The notes below the pieces were generated by a model. The model was not told where the DNA came from, made no database searches, and was given only the letters and a program-made list of their open reading frames with translations. The translations under genes and the position numbers were made by a program. From Ciona savignyi (lineage: Eukaryota; Chordata; Ascidiacea; Phlebobranchia; Cionidae), in the NCBI GenBank assembly GCA_000149265.1, contig CH001921.1, positions 65,974-129,973 on the forward strand: DNA of 64,000 nt, given 5' to 3'. This document shows positions 42,701 through 53,084 of the stretch, one piece after another (the first letter of the stretch is position 1; each line of letters opens with the position of its first letter).

Positions 42701-45700
42701 TTTCAATCGAAAGGTTGAAGGTGCGAAACTGGTCGCTAGTAAGTTGGTTGTGTCCTTGAGCAAGGCACTTTACGGACATTGCCTGAACCCAGCGGATTAA
42801 TCGGTTCTACCAAATTGAAGGAACGTCTCTATCATACGCAACACACTGCACTAGCTCCGGTAACCCGACGATGGGCGCGAGGTGATCTGACGATTGCCCG
42901 TGTGTTAACCCCCTTGCTTTTCCCATTCACGGGGATAAAGATGAATATCCTATCCTATAGCAACACTGGGAAAGGTAGTTGCTTCATAAAAAATTCAGTC
43001 TTTTAATATTGTCTACTGCTTTTTTCTGTGATAACTTCGGTTTGTATTCCATAAAGCAATACCTAATTTGTTTTCAAAGGTATAAAACTGGGATTTGTCG
43101 TCACTTATGATGTGAAACACGAGGATTCTCAAACACAGGCGTGGGCAACGTTGTTAGAGTCTAACTAACACCTTGCTTGGTTTAGTTGGTCGTATACGCA
43201 TTTTTGCTCTCAACAGAGTTGAAAAAGTACAATATAATTTTTAAATATACTTAGGGTGGTATGCAGAAAGTCGATTTAAAATGATCTGTGATTACGCCTA
43301 AGCTCGGTATGGCTTATCCTAGATCATTTCGAAGCTTAAATTGATTTGCAGAAACTCAACTTAAACCCATCTTAACCAAACTCAGTTTAAATACAAGTTT
43401 CGCGACACAAGATAATTAATCGTGGTTTAAGTGACGCATTCCCATGACAACAACGCAACCGGCTGTTTCTTTAGCTGAAAATCTTGCAAGATGGACGTCA
43501 TTCGAATTCTTACGATTGTAGAGAGCGAAAATAAAGGCCCGTCAAAGAGAATATTTCGTGATCGCAAGAATCCCTTCCACGAATTTGACAACGATGAGTT
43601 TTTTCGTCGCTACAGGTTTAACAAAACCGGAGTAATGTACTTGTTCGAATTTATTATACAAGATACAGATTTACAGCAACGACAACATGCAGTCCCCCCT
43701 TTGCATCAGCTTTTGTCCACTCTCCGGTTCTATGCAACCGGTCAATTTCAAATGAGTGATGGTGACCTAAAGGGCTTAAATCAGAGCACGGTTTCGAGGA
43801 TTGTTCATCGTATTTCTAGATGCATAGCAAAAAGCAAATCCAATTTTATTAAATTTCCAACAAATCTACAACGAGAAAAAGAAAATTTTTACGCTATCGC
43901 TGGTTTCCCATCTGTCGTTGGTGCCATAGATTGTACACATGTGGCAATAAGTTCACCAGGGGGGATACCGCGGAGGTATTTAGAAATCGCAAAGGATACT
44001 ATTCCATAAATGTTCAGGCAATATGTTCCTTTGACAGGCAGTTTACCAATGTTGTGGTTCGTTGGCCTGGATCCACCCACGACTCACGGATATTCGAAAA
44101 CAGCATTATCCACGACCGGTTTGAAAATGACGACATTAATGGGATGCTTTTAGGGAATAATGGTTACGCGTGTAAAGGATATCTGATGACTCCTCTGCTC
44201 AATCCATCTTCTGATGCAGAACGCCGTTACAATAAAAGCCACATTAAAACAAGATCAAGGATTGAACAGTCGTTTGGTGTGCTCAAACAGAGATTTCGTG
44301 CCCTTCGTATACCTTTACGTACAAAGTTGGACAACAGCTTGGTCATCATTGTCGCAATTTTTTGTTTGCAAAACTTTGCAATGACCAGTCGCATATGTAG
44401 CCCTATGTCCTACCTCTTCTGTATAAACCCCAATAATATTAATACTGGAACCGGTACATACAAATTACACAATATTACTCATCATTGAAGTTGAAGGCCA
44501 GCCAAATCTCGTGAGTGCCCGAGCCCGACTTAATAATTTGCTGTTTTTGAAGTTAAATCGAAAAAACTTACCGGTAGCTAGAATAGATTTAAACAAAAAG
44601 TAATCATCAGGGAGTGCAGTTGGGAAATGGCAAACTTCTCATTCGGGCTGTTGATTTCTAGCAAATAAAATACTGTAGTCTACAATACTGTACTGGCTTC
44701 TGGACTGTCAGGCAACTATAAAAGGCGTAGTAGTAGTAGTAGTGAACTAGCCTACCGGTAGTGCTAGTAGGCTATTCTGGCTCTATGTTAAATCTTAACC
44801 TCGCAGGGCTGAACTTCTTTAAAAACAGTAGCCTAACAGATAACAGTAGACCAGTATGTTTATATTTCGCGGAAAAACTGCATTTAAACCTAGTCAACAG
44901 GTGGATTAAATTATCAGCGATTTAATTCCACTTTAATCTCTCAAAAGTGAAAAACCGACTTTCTGCAAAACAACTTCCGGGATTAAATCAGGATTATACA
45001 AATTCTAGTTTAAATCGGCTTTCTGCATACCACCTTAAATGTTGATTGGTCAACGAGGTTAACACAAATGCTATGATCAACTGCTTATATAAATTATTTT
45101 ACTTTGCTTATCTATGTCTGTTCACAAACAGGAAAAAGTCGCGCTGCAATTTGAAATAAAGGATCTACAATCGCAGCTGGCAAACAGTAATAATGTAAGT
45201 TCGTTGTCCAATTAAAAGCTCAATTAACTAGTCATATACTTGATCTGTGCAACGAAATAAGCAAACATTTAGTTGCTTTAGGAGCGCAATCTCACGAGAC
45301 TTTACCTCGCGTGTGTTCAAGTTATAAGAGATTGCGACACAGACTTCACGCTTTACAGATTCCGACATTCTTTGTCCCAATTAATATCATCATTTATTCA
45401 TAATTTATAATATAAGGCGCTTAACAGCAACGTTATATTTAATTATCCACGGTGACTTTCTGCCATTAACTTACCCAAATATCTTTTCGATTGTACAGTT
45501 TTGACAGCAGATTTAAATCGCCATGTATACTTTTTGGTATTATGGGACATGGTTATTGGTTTAGAATAAGTTTGAAATGTTCGTTGTCCGTTCATTGCAA
45601 CTATGTAAAGGGACTGGGAATTATTGTTCACGATTTTTGTATTGGTTCGAGTAGAATCTTATTCGAAAAGTCCGGTTCCAAGTGTGCATGCAAATCCTAC

Positions 45701-48700
45701 ATCAAAACCCCCAGCTAAAATGGCTGGTTAAAATTGTTTGATTTTAAACAAAATATTAGCTAAAGTAATCCAAGTCCAAGCTAGACAAATGCCGACTCCG
45801 AGCTAGTCTGGTGGTTTAGTGCAACGCTTTTTATCAAGGTTTTAGTCTCCAAGTGCTATTCTCAGTGGACATAACCAACTAGCTAGCGACCAGTTCCGAG
45901 TCTGCAACCATTACGAAAAAAGGAGAAGATATTTCAATTGGCCTTGTGGAGCTCGCTATTGTTTTTGAATATTGGTTGTCGTTAGTTGGGGTTGGGTTGA
46001 AGTATAACCTGACGTTCTGGCGAGCCGCGCTGTGGCCAAGGTTATCCTTTAAAACCACTGGACGCTTTAAACCACATATAAACGCTGCCTCTGTCTAATA
46101 CTCTTGGTTTCGGAATCTAAGTCAAAGTCTCAGCATAAAGTTTATTCTTCATCTTAAGCACGCACATCATACAGTCATAGTTACATTTTGATAGTTAGTT
46201 TCGTTTTCGATATATATCTTTTCTTATCAACCACAATCGGTTATATAGGACGTGGATAGAAAAGTGCTCTGGGGCAATACAAAGCCACCAGACAGAACTT
46301 TTTAATTGTTCTGTGAAAATTACTCTTAACTGTTTACAAGCGGTGAATAACATGTCAAAAAAACGATAATACACGCAATAAAACAATTAAAATACGTGTA
46401 AGCTGACGTTGTCTTTTCCGTCGTCGAACAGGCGCTATACATATTTTAATATACATAAAAGTATAAACTTGCGGATGCAACAACACTTCCTTTTTTCCAC
46501 GTTTTTTTAACTTTTGAATAATATAAACCAAATCACGTTGTGCATCCCGGAAGTTCAGGCGAAATGATCGTCAAATTGATCGGTCGACGATTCCACACAG
46601 TCTTGAAAATTTGACATGGTAATTTCTGCAAATACTAGGAACATGGTTGGGCGAAAAAATACAGGGCTATACAATTGTGCATAACGGTTTGGTGCATTGT
46701 ATGTGAGTGTGGAAGCGTGATATAAATGTAGAAATATAGTGAATGTGTCGTCTTATATCAAGGTAGCAACGCCACGACTTGCATATAACATAAGCCCTTT
46801 TAAAACATGTGCCAGCAAATTAAATCAACACCAAGGTGACTCGTGTCAAACGGGGAATAAAAAAAACAAAGCGAACCATCAAACGAAGAAACAAAATAAC
46901 GAGCGACCTGTCATATAGGTTTTACGACTCGAATTGAATAACGAAAATAAACTCACTCGGGAGTATTTCTATAGCAATAGACAAAGGCAATTAAACATAT
47001 GCCGTATAACGTCATTAAACTGTGCGGTGTTTGTAAAATCCTGTTTTACACACGAAATATATTCGGAACATCCGACACATTGACTAAGAGGCGATTAGAC
47101 AATTAGACATCGCATATTACATGCGGCGCGATTACCATAGCTATACAGAAGTATGCTTGCATGGTTCAGTAAGCTGATTGACGTTTGATATACGTCGTTA
47201 GGCGTAGGCCTATACGCCCACCTATTTCCACAGGCTGAGCGTGAGGTGAACACTACGGTCGTGGGGCAATTAATAGACTTGGCCCGAGAAGAATCAATAA
47301 TATGACGCGGTGAGAACTAGTATAACCGCGTGAACGACGCATCGTTTGCGCAAAAGAACAATTAGACGGAACGAGTGATGCCTCGTAGGCTATATCACTG
47401 AAAAGGCCCAACTGTGGCCAGTAAAGAAAACAGTCCTCGTTTTAACATATATGCGCGTATTAGACCGAATAAATGCGCGTTGCATGGCATGATTAACATA
47501 GGGTCATGATAGCAAAATCGTTAAAGCGTTACTAACCTTGTCCAAGACGGAGTGCATGCAGACTGAGAAACTTCGATTGTACTGTTGTACGCGGATGGTA
47601 CAAGAAACCGCTGGAAACGCGTTTGCTCTTCGTGTTAGTAAGAAGTCTGTAGAGTAAAACACCGAGATTATGCATTCTTGCAATAGCCTGGTAATATCGA
47701 ACCAATCCAGAACCACTAATAATTGCAATTCGTTAAAGATAAAAAAATACATAGGGTGTTAAAATATATTAACAAAAATTACAAAAAATATCTATATAGA
47801 ACAAAAAGAATAACAATACAATTCTCTTAATCGTTCGTAAAAGTAACGGCGTCATTTCTTCGTTCGTCGACAGGTTTCTTTGACGATGCTTTGAACTTGA
47901 GTTGAATAGAGAGCGTTGTCTTTTTGAATGGTTGCCAACATCGTCCAGCGAAATCGGGGCGTTTCTGACTTGCTTCTTAGAACTGATTGTTTTGACGGTG
48001 CTTCTTAAAACTGCTAGCTGTGTCTTTCAGGTTTCTTGTCGACGTCTCGACTCGATAAAAATACACAGTCCGTGCACAATGGAGATGACTTGAGACTTAA
48101 TTGACCGACTCGTCGTTGCGTATGAAATTGAAACTTCGAATTGAAGTTCACGTCGAAAATTGTCCGCTTGTTTTGGTCTTCTTCAAAACAAGATTGGGTC
48201 ACACACTCTTCTCGAGAAAGTTGCGCGTTCAAATCACGTCGGGGTCACCAATTTAGCACCCCTACTTTTCTTTTTATTGCTTCTATAGGGGCAAGCGCAT
48301 TTGGCCGCTAGTCGCTAAACCAAAAGGTCACTTTAGGCTGTCCTTTCCAGTTTGTAAAGTCGGTGCTTGTCTAAATCTGACTCCAATAACTTGCAGCATA
48401 AAATTCAGAATATAGACTATAGACGCACGGTAATACTTTATTCTGTAAGCTGCATTCTATTACTTAGAATGCAGCGCATAGTATCGCGATGAGTAGCATT
48501 ATTCTGTACGGTATACACAACAATATATATAGCAAGATGGAAAGAACTTTGACGCCCATCTTAATTGCGATAATGACTGGTGTTTTAAGTACAAAAGGCG
48601 GTTTAGTTGTCGTAAATACGACGCAAATGACATGTTAGATATACGTCGTTCACATACGGGTTCTACAAACAGTATACGTGATCATTATACATAAAAATTA

Positions 48701-51328
48701 TATTAGTTCCCGAAAGCATCGATTCACCACAGCCTGTTTGCCTATTGACTTTTGTAATATATATTCTGTACCATTTTTTTTAGTTTGTCCTGTGATCTCT
48801 TTTTGGATCCCAAAATCCAACCATAATTTGTTTTCGAAGAACTGGGCTCTGGGCTTTGTCGTCACACTTGACGTAGTACACGAGTATTTTCCCATATCTT
48901 TATTGGTTTAGTAGGTCGTATAAACATTTCTGCTTAAACAAAGTTAAAAACTATCATATAATTTTTAAATATGCTTTTATATTGATTGCACTACAACGCT
49001 TACACTCTGTGATGTTGATTACTTATATAAGTTATTTCACTTCGCTTAAATGTATATGTCTGTTTTTCAAACAGGAAAAGGTTGAGATGCAATTTGAAAT
49101 AAAGAATCTACAATCGCAGCTGGCGAAGAGAAATGACGTAATGTAGTGATCGCATATATATGAGGCTGAATAAAACTGAAATTAGTCCGACCGATTAGCT
49201 TGGTGGGTTGGAGCGCGCCTTTCAGCCTTAGGGTTGTGGGTGGGAATCTGATCGCCCACTAGTCGATCTCAAAAGAATTGGCGGCGCCTGATTTCAAAAT
49301 AAATGGTCCCTTTATTATTAATGTATATCGATGATATGTACATAAATCGGCAATGTATCACTCCACGGGTTATGTTAGACCATCAAGGCTTTACACAGCA
49401 CCTTGCAGGCACTAAGCAAAACGATGCGCGATCTCATGGAGACCAGTGTTTGTGATACTTGTGAGATACCTCAAGTGTACACTGAAAGAAATTCTGCACG
49501 GTTAGATACTTTTAAATAAACTTTACTTTTGAATGCGTAGTGGTTACTGATTTGTATTCAATAAGGAAATTTTAATGAAACCCGTACCTATGATTACACA
49601 TAATAGAACTATAAATACCTCAAATAACATGTATATTTAATTCAATAGCAGGAAAGGCAGGCTGTTGCAGTTCTTAGTTGTCTATTCCTCCAAAGCAAAG
49701 CTAATAGAACCAATAAATAACAAAAAAATGTTTTTCTTTCATGGTAAACATGCAGACCGAATAAACCGCTTCCTAAACCTCCGATCCAAGATCGTAGAAG
49801 GACTGGGACTGTTTCAAATACAACTGGTGAGGAATAAAGTTGCGTATATAAGCTATGTTTAATAAATAAGATGAAATTAACTGCACTGTATACGAGAGAT
49901 TGGTTGTTAATTCCCATGTTTCTCTTTTTATGCTCCGTATTAAAGGCTTTATCTACCTACAGCCATTAAAATAAATAACAATAACATATTATAGAATAGT
50001 TATGTTTATCTCCGTGAGTGAGGAAACGCAAGGTGGTTACCACTCGGGCAATCATCATATTACCTCACACAGTTACCGGAGCTATTGCAGTTTGTTGTGT
50101 ATGAATTTTTCTTCAATTTGGTAGAACCCATTATTTTGCTGGGTTCACACAATATCCGTTAGGTGCCTTGCCTAAAGACACAGCCGATTAGCTAGCGACC
50201 AGTTTCTATATGCGATTCTTCGCCTGAAAGAAGACGCACTAACAACCCACTAAGCTAATATATATCGGATAACTTCAATAGAAAAGTAAATTCATTAGGT
50301 GGGTTATATCTTTGGAAAACTAGTTAATCTATTTTGTTTAAATATAAAAAGCGACTATTTTGTTTAAATATAAAAACCACCGCATTATAGAATAGCGTTG
50401 CCTTGCAAAAGAATAGGTTAGTCCGCATATTACAAGCTGGTGGCTTTCGTTTAAATAGTATCATGATCAAACCATTCGCTGGCTAAGTCAGTTATGTCTA
50501 TTGGTTAATGGGTTTAAAACCTACTATACCAATAGGAAATATCCCAACCATGAACAATGGTTTCTTATTTCTGCGGATGAAGTAACTGATATAAGGACGA
50601 ACACGTTTCACTACAAATACAAAGATGTGGCGATTTATGGTTGGTGCACACATCGATAGAGTTGACGTGCTGCACGAAACATGAATGTCAACATTTTAGA
50701 TAAAATATGACGGTTCTTGTATGCATAATGCACTTGTTAATGTTTATTAAATCTGCTATTTTAAAACCATCTTCCAAAACAGTTTTCTTTTGTCATGTTA
50801 CTTTTCGCCAAAGACTTAAAAGCACAAACAGTGCTTAGAATGTAAATCAAGAATTATTTATTTGGTCAAAAATACGCACAACAACAATGGATTAGAACAC
50901 AATAATTTGAATTTATATAAATATTTATGACCAGGAGGCAACGAAACGACCGTGCGGTCAACCAGTCAATTGCCCCCTTTCTCCAAAAATCAATCATAAT
51001 GTTGGATGGTTGGTTGCAATTTTATTTATAATCGAAAAATTTTGTCAACTATTTTCAAGATACTTTTTCTTATATAAAAATCTTACTTCTCTTACATGAT
51101 GCTGCCACATTTTCAGACTTGCCGCACGGTTCCCACTCCGCACCAATAACTAGAGATCAAGCTAGAAGCAGCACTTCACCAAAGATGCCATCCGGAGCTC
51201 TCCAAAATGGCCAGGAACAATCTTTAGGCGACCGCCATCTACATGTTCAAGCACAGGATGATTGCAATGCATGCACTTCACTGGAAAGTACAACAGATGA
51301 AGACATACCAGTTGTTGTTCATATTTAA
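39718..51328 (+). CDS. Family X gene 3: large copy with three exon-3 repeats
   Basis: Exons: 39718-39819, 39878-39919, then exon 3 three times (41215-41289, 45132-45194, 49075-49137), a fused exon 4/5 (49379-49500), exon 6 at 49756-49826, exon 7 from 51117. Joined, these sum to 750 bases, an open frame of 249 codons ending in TAA at 51326-51328. That stop replaces the CAA found as the last full codon of exon 7 in gene 1. Exon 8 (51607-51668, stop included, AATAAA after it) is therefore untranslated unless splicing changes. The first exon-3 copy has four extra codons. Introns hold a Harbinger element and an LTR element. Donor GTAATG after the third exon 3 is non-standard. Whether one transcript spans all this is inference; the copies may instead be separate decayed genes. 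Confidence 0.45.
41340..41480 (+). repeat. SINE-A head in intron of gene 3
   Basis: CGATTAGCTTGGTTGGTTAG, CGCCTTTCAGCCGAAAGGTT and AACTGATCTCCCGCTGGTCG are head blocks. The copy at 49190-49290 lies at the matching place after the third exon 3, so it was duplicated with the exon. Confidence 0.6.
41713..41882 (+). repeat. SINE-A copy with shortened tail
   Basis: A well-kept head (GGCCGATTAGTCTAGCGGTT, GAAAGGTTGCGGGTGCGAAA, CTGGTCGCTAGCTAGTCGGT) goes straight from CCTGAACCCAGCGGAATAAT to CTATCCTATCCTA, so the middle 120 bp of the usual tail are absent. The open frame through it is not a gene. Confidence 0.75.
42663..42962 (+). repeat. SINE-A, full-length representative copy
   Basis: About 300 bp: GACCGGTTGGTCTAACGGTT (box A-like), GGTGCGAAACTGGTCGCTAG (box B-like), GTCCTTGAGCAAGGCACTTT, CCTGAACCCAGCGGATTAAT, CTCCGGTAACCCGACGATGG, GAGGTGATCTGACGATTGCC, CCATTCACGGGGATAAAGAT and the TATCCTATCCTAT end. 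This is the best copy for aligning the others. The pentameric ATCCT tail in place of poly-A is notable. Confidence 0.85.
43254..45034 (+). mobile_element. PIF/Harbinger transposon with TTA target duplication
   Basis: Inverted termini GGGTGGTATGCAGAAAGTCG (43254) and the mirror of GGTGGTATGCAGAAAGCCG (ending 45034) are flanked by TTA at 43251-43253 and 45035-45037. Three-base TWA duplications are the rule for PIF/Harbinger. The flanks rejoin as the repeated intron sequence before exon 3 (compare 34180, 41110 and 48965), which gives an empty-site check. Subterminal copies of the AAACCGACTTTCTGCAAAA motif lie near 44950. The 1781-bp element encodes only the transposase; I see no Myb/SANT second gene. 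Confidence 0.93.
43491..44488 (+). pseudogene. Harbinger transposase (HARBI1-like, DDE_4) with one frameshift
   Basis: The start codon follows an uninterrupted leader. The N-terminal half (43491 on) has FRRYRFNKTGVMYLFEFI and the helix-turn-helix-like LKGLNQSTVSRIVHRISRCI, then SVVGAIDCTHVAIS with the first catalytic Asp. The frame shifts by one at a run of six G (43959-43964). The second frame continues with FRNRKGYYSINVQAICSFD, VVRWPGSTHDSRIFENS (second Asp) and HIKTRSRIEQSFGVLKQRFR (Glu), stopping at 44486-44488. Apart from that single base the gene is complete and has no other stop, so it is either very recently dead or carries a sequencing error in the G run. Role: cut-and-paste transposition of this element. 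Confidence 0.9.
45945..46485 (-). repeat. 3' LTR of the non-autonomous element
   Basis: On the minus strand it starts TGTTGCATCCGC right after the purine tract and ends GAGCTCCACA. It has AATAAA near 46140 and a TTTATATGTGG TATA-like motif near 46078. The fragment at 58323-58529 is the same LTR with about 325 bp missing inside, and there GAGCTCCACA directly precedes TT plus a primer-binding site, confirming this LTR end. Confidence 0.65.
48225..48252 (-). promoter_or_regulatory. tRNA primer-binding site of the LTR element
   Basis: The plus strand ends GGGGTCACCA, the 3' acceptor end of a tRNA including CCA, preceded by a T-arm-like GTTCAAATCACG. On the minus strand this gives TGGTGACCCCGACGTGATTT, complementary to a tRNA 3' end. 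I did not assign the tRNA species. The same site, with changes, is at about 58295-58321. Confidence 0.75.
49190..49290 (+). repeat. SINE-A head, duplicated with exon 3
   Basis: CGATTAGCTTGGTGGGTTGG, CGCCTTTCAGCCTTAGGGTT and GATCGCCCACTAGTCGATCT parallel the 41340 copy, at the same distance after exon 3. Confidence 0.55.
50005..50290 (-). repeat. SINE-A copy in intron 6 of gene 3
   Basis: Minus-strand order: ATGTTTATCTCCGTGAGTGA (tail end), ACTCGGGCAATCATCATATT, AGTTACCGGAGCTATTGCAG, CCATTATTTTGCTGGGTTCA, GTGCCTTGCCTAAAGACACA, GCTAGCGACCAGTTTCTATA and the head. It sits in the same intron as the 35500 copy of gene 2 but in a different context. Confidence 0.7.
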
Positions 51329-51606
51329 GGTAGGACCACGTGCGCAAGTTTGTTCATGCAAAGCTAGTGCAGTGTGGTAAATGTGTCGAATACCTTAACA
51401 GTTGCTCAACCTCTCATTTCACTGAGATTTGACAGCACCCGCTAAGTGTCTTGCCTTATGATAAAACCGATTATGGAGTGGTTGGTTTCGAATAAGGAAC
51501 CTTAAGGCTTGTAGTTCGACGCGGTACAGGACAAACAGACAAAAAACAGAAAGCGAAACAGGAAAAGACAAATGGTTGAGATATTATCTTATCGTTTCTT
51601 CTGCAG

Positions 51607-51720
51607 AAGAACCAGCGAAGCCCGACAAGAAAAAATGTTTTTGGAAAAGATCAGGAGGCTTCTTCTAGACCAATAACGTTGTTGGTGGTAACTGGTTAGC
51701 TGCGCACCAACAAACAATAA
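51607..51720 (+). other. Exon 8 and poly(A) signal of gene 3
   Basis: After TTCTGCAG the exon reads EEPAKPDKKKCFWKRSGGFF with its stop at 51666-51668, one codon shorter than in gene 1. AATAAA follows at about 51713. Because exon 7 ends in a stop, this exon is probably 3' UTR here, and the transcript could be subject to nonsense-mediated decay. Confidence 0.6.
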
Positions 51721-52439
51721 ACCACTTGGAACCTTAACATTAATCGATCATCACATTTCTTTCTGGCATATTGTATATAACATTTAACAATAATAATTGA
51801 TGCTAATGTTTGTCGGCCAAAACCGCTTATGTTGTACAGCTTGTGTGCAAACTGATAATTGCTGGAGTACATTGCCTTTAATTCACAAAGATAAGTAGTT
51901 ATCACGAAATTGTAAACAATTTGTCAAACCCCATGTACAGTTATTCATGTTAAAAAGAATGTTAAAAGGAAAATAATATGTTACTTGGTGAACGTATTTC
52001 TATGGGGAGAGTTTATCTGTTGCTAAACGTAAAGGCCCCGGCTATATGAGAAACGTGGAATACTACTGACGTATTGTACATAATCATATTGCAGGTTTAA
52101 CTGCTATGTATCTATGTCTGGATAAGATAAGTGTGATTTAAACTTAATTTGAATTGTTCTATATCGACCGTTTATCCATTTTACAGTTATCGAAATTATA
52201 AACTCACGATTTTGAAATTCAACTTCCTTTTATAGTTTGCTTTCTTTTTCCAACTAGATTATATAAATATGTTACAATAACATCTTGTTGTTTTGTGGAT
52301 CACATAAAACGATGCATGCCTGAATAATTCATGTTCTGTGTTTGAGATATTAAATAAATCACGTAGGCCTACAGTATTTAAACAATATTCTTCACGATTT
52401 ATACGAAATATTTTACCAGCGATTTATACGAAATATATT
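51721..52439. other. Right arm flank of the inverted duplication; no gene
   Basis: Mirrors 26441-27230. This arm has no gap, so it shows what probably lies under the N run at 26898 (around TTTATCTGTTGCTAAACGTA at 52012 and bases before it). Confidence 0.6.
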
Positions 52440-52512
52440 TAGGTCCTAAACACCTAATGGGTTCGGTACCAAGTCCGTTTTGTATAAGGTTGGTGTTAAC
52501 TACAGAGTCAAC
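52440..52512 (-). repeat. SINE-B copy
   Basis: Mirror of the 26350 copy: CACCTAATGGGTTCGGTACC and AAGTCCGTTTTGTATAAGGT. It lies at the outer end of the inverted duplication. Confidence 0.55.
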
Positions 52513-52689
52513 CAAATAATTCAAAACCGCACGCCAAACTTGGTCCTCGCATGCCAGCGTGTCAAACGCTGCACACTTTAATTTAAATTCCTTAATTTCT
52601 CGCTTTTTCGTTTTATTGGTTCGTCCTTCAGTTCTAACTACGTTCAGTTTACAGTAGGCTAATAGTTGGTTTCGGTGCAGTAGTTTGCT

Positions 52690-53030
52690 TTCTTTAAATT
52701 CTAAAAAAACTGTATTTTATTCTTTATCCCATTAAACGCGATTACGAACTTTTCTTTTGAAAGCTAAGAAATCTTAACCCGTTATGCCCATAGTTTGCAC
52801 CAGCCTTTAATTATAATTATCCAACAAAGAACAAGGGAATTGCCGCTGACGGATAAAGTATAAAAAATCACAACCATTTTAGCATTATCGCCGATTTCCC
52901 AAGATTGTTAAGGAATGTTTACTTTTAAATCTCTAGTGAACTTATAGATTTACAACTTAAATCAGAAAAACATATTTTTAATTAAAATAATTATAGAATA
53001 TGCATAGGCAATCATAAATGCACTTGTATT
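52690..53030 (-). repeat. Inverted relative of 3930-4310
   Basis: TTTATCCCATTAAACGCGAT, CCATAGTTTGCACC and TTACTTTTAAATCTCTAGTG are reverse complements of blocks in the early window, without the SINE-B insertion present there. Nothing coding. Confidence 0.5.
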
Positions 53031-53084
53031 TCGCATGTTAAAATCACATAAAGAATATGAAACTGAAAACTCTATAAACTCAAT

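Larger units (their letters stand above)
45945..48731 (-). mobile_element. Non-autonomous LTR element with unlike ends
   Basis: Borders come from the empty site near 40860. The insert begins TGTGGAGCTC and ends TTCACCACA, with GCCT duplicated at 45941-45944 and 48732-48735. On the minus strand it has a primer-binding site (TGGTGACCCCGACGTGATTT, ending at 48252), an internal region of about 1.77 kb without recognisable gag or pol, a purine tract (GGAAAAAAGGAAG), and a left LTR. The right-hand 480 bp before the primer site look LTR-like (TG start, TATA-like run, AATAAA) but do not match the left LTR, so the element seems chimeric. A partial relative lies at 57885-58529. Confidence 0.65.

Noticed and set aside
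42663..42735. Functional tRNA gene
   Set aside because: Box A and B likenesses are present but the acceptor stem does not pair and the unit continues into the SINE-A tail found many times.
44490..45034. Myb/SANT second gene of the Harbinger element
   Set aside because: No open frame of adequate length or tryptophan spacing is present between the transposase stop and the right terminus.
47504..48232. 82- and 72-codon minus-strand frames near the primer-binding site
   Set aside because: The 72-codon frame recurs in the 58.1-58.3 kb fragment with a different end and has no domain; probably leader sequence of the LTR element.
46486..48252. Gag-pol of the LTR element
   Set aside because: No protease, RT, RNase H or integrase motif is visible in any frame; the longest frames are about 80 codons.
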